5,933 nucleotides of DNA, from positions 1-5,933 of the forward strand of contig JBDKGV010000216.1 of the NCBI GenBank assembly GCA_039798005.1. Reading direction: 5' to 3'. A program made the position numbers and the translations under genes. Shown here in pieces: positions 3,521 to 5,933 of the stretch. Origin of the DNA: JBDKGV01 sp039798005. GTDB taxonomy: Bacteria > Fibrobacterota > Fibrobacteria > UBA5070. Under the pieces are notes generated by a model. That model saw nothing but the letters and a program-made list of their open reading frames with translations. It was not told the origin of the DNA and searched no databases. How positions within the stretch are numbered: the first letter of the stretch is position 1; each line of letters begins with the position of its first letter.

Positions 3521-5933
3521 ATGCAGACTGAGATGTTTACACGTTTGAATGACCGGGAAGGACAGAGCCCCTCGGCGCTGCGTCCCGGAAGCTGGATCCG
3601 CTCCGCTACTCGTACATTATTGGTAGGCATCGCAGCCTTGACTGGTGGCGCCAGTGCTGTGGATATCAAGGTCCCGGCCAAGATCGGTGCGACCACTGCG
3701 ATCCAGGAGGCGATCGACCAATGCCCGGAGGACGGCTGTCGCATTCTGCTGCAGGGGCCGACGTACACCTTGGCCAATACGTTGTTCATCAGGAACAAGA
3801 GCAACATCACGCTGATGTCGGCAACACCCTCAGGTCGTCCCGAGCTCATTTTCCAGGATGATGGCAGCAAGGCTGGACCGGATTCTGATCCCGATACGTT
3901 GGCGATGAAGCCCGCCGGCTGGAAGCACTGGCCTATGGATGGCTCCGACAATGTGGGTGGTGCAGGATGCCCTGCCCAAAAGAAGAACCCGTTCACGACT
4001 TCGGGTATTCAGCGCAACGGCACGATCCTGATTCAGGGTAGCCACAACATCACGATTGAGAACCTCATCATCAACGGCAAGGCTCCCTTGGGCTGGGGAA
4101 GCATGTCGGTGTGGGAATCGAAGTATCCGACCTTTTACGGAAACTTTGGTATCAACCTTTACCTCTCGGGCAAGGTGACGATTCGAAATACTGAGATCAA
4201 GAATTGCTTCTCGGCGGTTTTCATCATGAACCGCAACAAGGGCGGTGTCTTGGCCCACAACAATGCTGCCGACTGTGACAAGACGCAATTGGCTCCGGGA
4301 TCACGGTACGCCGAAATGGGTGGCCATATCATCGAGCAGAGTTACATCCACGACAACGTCTGGGCTGGATTTGAGGAAAGCGGAGACGATCTCGGCAACA
4401 CATGGCGCTTCAATCGAATCTATAACAACCACAATTCGTCCGCGACATTTGATGCATGGATGAACGGGGCCGGCTCGCCTTGCTACGATGCCTCGAATTT
4501 CAGCGGCTCGACCCCCAAGGCCTGCAAGAATGACGAAGCCAAGAACCATGTCGGTGGCTTTTTGTTCCTCAAGGACAATGTCGGTGCTCCGGATCGTGTC
4601 TACAACAACACCTTCCACAAGGTGACGAACCTCTTTGGATGGGGTGGCTGGCGTGGCGGTACCCAGCACTATTTCTACAACAACATCGTGTCTGAACCTT
4701 GGCTGGACTACAACAGCGACACTTCGGGCTTTTTGACCAAGAACTTCATCGATCAATTCAAGGACTACAAGAATTTGACGACGAAGATGGGCAACTTTGC
4801 CTACAACAATACCTTTGCCTATTTCCCGCGCTTGGATATTCAGGGAACACCAACGATCTCCAAGACGGCCTGTGCCGGCAACGCTGATTCTTGCAAGACC
4901 CGTATCGCGGCACTCAAGGCTGCAGTATGGCCGACGGGGCGCTTGTCGTTCCAGACTCAAAATGTCCAAGGCATGAATTTCACCGTCGCTGGCCAGAGCA
5001 AGTATCTCGCCCCCTTGAAGCCGATTTCCTATATCGACGGAATCCAGTATCAGGGTGATCAGCGCCGCTTCGCGTTCCAGTCGTGGAAGCTGGAAGCTCC
5101 GAATTCGAATGTGAACAAGGTACCGTACACCTCAACGGTCCAAGCGGCAGACAACGGCAAGGATGCCGGTGTGACTCAGCCGTTTACCTACCAAGGCAAG
5201 GATTCTTCGGTGATCGCCTCTCGCTTTGGGCGGTTGTTCGGATTGCCGGATGCCGACACCATCGGTGTCTTGTTGAGCATGGGTGCGGAGCTCGATACCG
5301 GAGCGTATCGCAAGTTGAGCAACTGTTACATAAAGTCCGTGCCCATGGATTTGAATCCAACCAGCAAGACCTTCCTGACACCGATTTGGACAGACAAGGG
5401 AATTGACAGCTGTGTAGAAAATCGCGCATGGACCCCGGGCGGTGCCTCGTTCACCAGCGGTGGCAAGGTCGCTTCTCGTGGTGCCATCCAGCCCGAAGGT
5501 CAGGTGAATACCCAGGTCCTGACCATTTCCGATGATCAGCCCGCCTTCATCAACGGCAAGCTGTCCTCCATTTCGTTTGATTTGAGCTCCACGTTGCCTG
5601 GCTTGACCAATCTGCAGTGGGTGTTTGCACAACTCATTCCAACCGTCCCCTTTGGTGATGGTGGAACTGAATTCACGGGTACTTCGGCTCCGATTGCCAT
5701 CCCCTTGACCAGTTTCTCTGCGGCGCCTGTGATCGGAGGCAATCAGGTCTCCATTCAGTTGCCTGCTGCTGCGAAGGGATACAGCCGTATCGAAGTGATC
5801 GTGGCCGGCACGACTCCTGACGGTCAGCGCGTCATGTCCAACCTCGCGGTTTGGGTGATCCGTCAGTCCGATTACACGATTGCAGCCACATTCCATGGAA
5901 CGAAGTTCAACACCAAGGATACGGCGGATACCG
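3521..5933 (+). CDS. Exported right-handed beta-helix protein, 3' end beyond window
   Basis: 804 codons are present with no stop before the window edge. The signal peptide has a long polar N region (residues 1-31), a hydrophobic core TLLVGIAALTGG and a likely signal peptidase I site ASA|VD after residue 46. Residues about 50-440 have the look of a parallel beta-helix of the pectate-lyase-like fold, with repeated short strands ending in polar Asn-rich turns: ILIQGSHNITIENLIING (169-186), VTIRNTEIKNC (219-229), HIIEQSYIHDN (269-279), WRFNRIYNN (295-303), RVYNNTF (359-365), YFYNNIV (384-390), FAYNNTF (426-432). Residues about 660-790 are a separate strand-rich region I do not recognise. Eleven cysteines lie mostly in close pairs. 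The fold suggests a polysaccharide lyase, hydrolase or surface adhesin, but I cannot assign catalytic residues or a substrate. The codon choice (AAG, AAC, TTC, GGC) suggests good expression. It is probably transcribed separately from the protease gene. Confidence 0.85.
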   Translation, partial: MQTEMFTRLNDREGQSPSALRPGSWIRSATRTLLVGIAALTGGASAVDIKVPAKIGATTAIQEAIDQCPEDGCRILLQGPTYTLANTLFIRNKSNITLMSATPSGRPELIFQDDGSKAGPDSDPDTLAMKPAGWKHWPMDGSDNVGGAGCPAQKKNPFTTSGIQRNGTILIQGSHNITIENLIINGKAPLGWGSMSVWESKYPTFYGNFGINLYLSGKVTIRNTEIKNCFSAVFIMNRNKGGVLAHNNAADCDKTQLAPGSRYAEMGGHIIEQSYIHDNVWAGFEESGDDLGNTWRFNRIYNNHNSSATFDAWMNGAGSPCYDASNFSGSTPKACKNDEAKNHVGGFLFLKDNVGAPDRVYNNTFHKVTNLFGWGGWRGGTQHYFYNNIVSEPWLDYNSDTSGFLTKNFIDQFKDYKNLTTKMGNFAYNNTFAYFPRLDIQGTPTISKTACAGNADSCKTRIAALKAAVWPTGRLSFQTQNVQGMNFTVAGQSKYLAPLKPISYIDGIQYQGDQRRFAFQSWKLEAPNSNVNKVPYTSTVQAADNGKDAGVTQPFTYQGKDSSVIASRFGRLFGLPDADTIGVLLSMGAELDTGAYRKLSNCYIKSVPMDLNPTSKTFLTPIWTDKGIDSCVENRAWTPGGASFTSGGKVASRGAIQPEGQVNTQVLTISDDQPAFINGKLSSISFDLSSTLPGLTNLQWVFAQLIPTVPFGDGGTEFTGTSAPIAIPLTSFSAAPVIGGNQVSIQLPAAAKGYSRIEVIVAGTTPDGQRVMSNLAVWVIRQSDYTIAATFHGTKFNTKDTADT

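Overview
The window is bacterial chromosome of moderately high GC with densely packed genes, all on the + strand. It begins inside the translation elongation factor gene tuf. It then carries the widely conserved tRNA-Trp, secE, nusG block, and ends in two genes of a less ordinary kind: a predicted lipoprotein protease fused to TPR repeats, and the first 804 codons of a large exported beta-helix protein. A lipoprotein signal, a Sec-type signal peptide and a DegP-like catalytic domain suggest a Gram-negative (diderm) organism. The mix of genes would fit Fibrobacterota or a similar polysaccharide-associated phylum, but this is only a guess and nothing in the window proves it.

Layout. 2-589: 3' half of tuf (EF-Tu domains 2 and 3). 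595-622: strong intrinsic terminator-like hairpin. 623-695: tRNA-Trp(CCA), flush against that hairpin. 715-906: secE, GTG start. 906-1454: nusG, overlapping the secE stop by one base. 1463-1477: perfect 7-bp-arm palindrome reaching the next start codon. 1477-3267: trypsin-like serine protease plus TPR lipoprotein. A second terminator-like hairpin (1480-1520) lies inside the first codons of this gene. 3268-3520: 253-base intergenic region with several hairpins, a weak promoter candidate and a good ribosome binding site. 3521-5933: exported right-handed beta-helix protein, open at the window edge.

How it works together. EF-Tu, tRNA-Trp, SecE and NusG serve translation, secretion and transcription. 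In many bacteria nusG is followed by rplK-rplA-rplJ-rplL-rpoB-rpoC. Here it is followed by an unrelated envelope protease gene, so the conserved cluster is broken at this point. The two terminator-like hairpins bracket tRNA-Trp-secE-nusG. The second one doubles as the coding sequence for the signal peptide of the protease, which is the most unusual thing in the window. The beta-helix gene is separately spaced and probably its own transcription unit.
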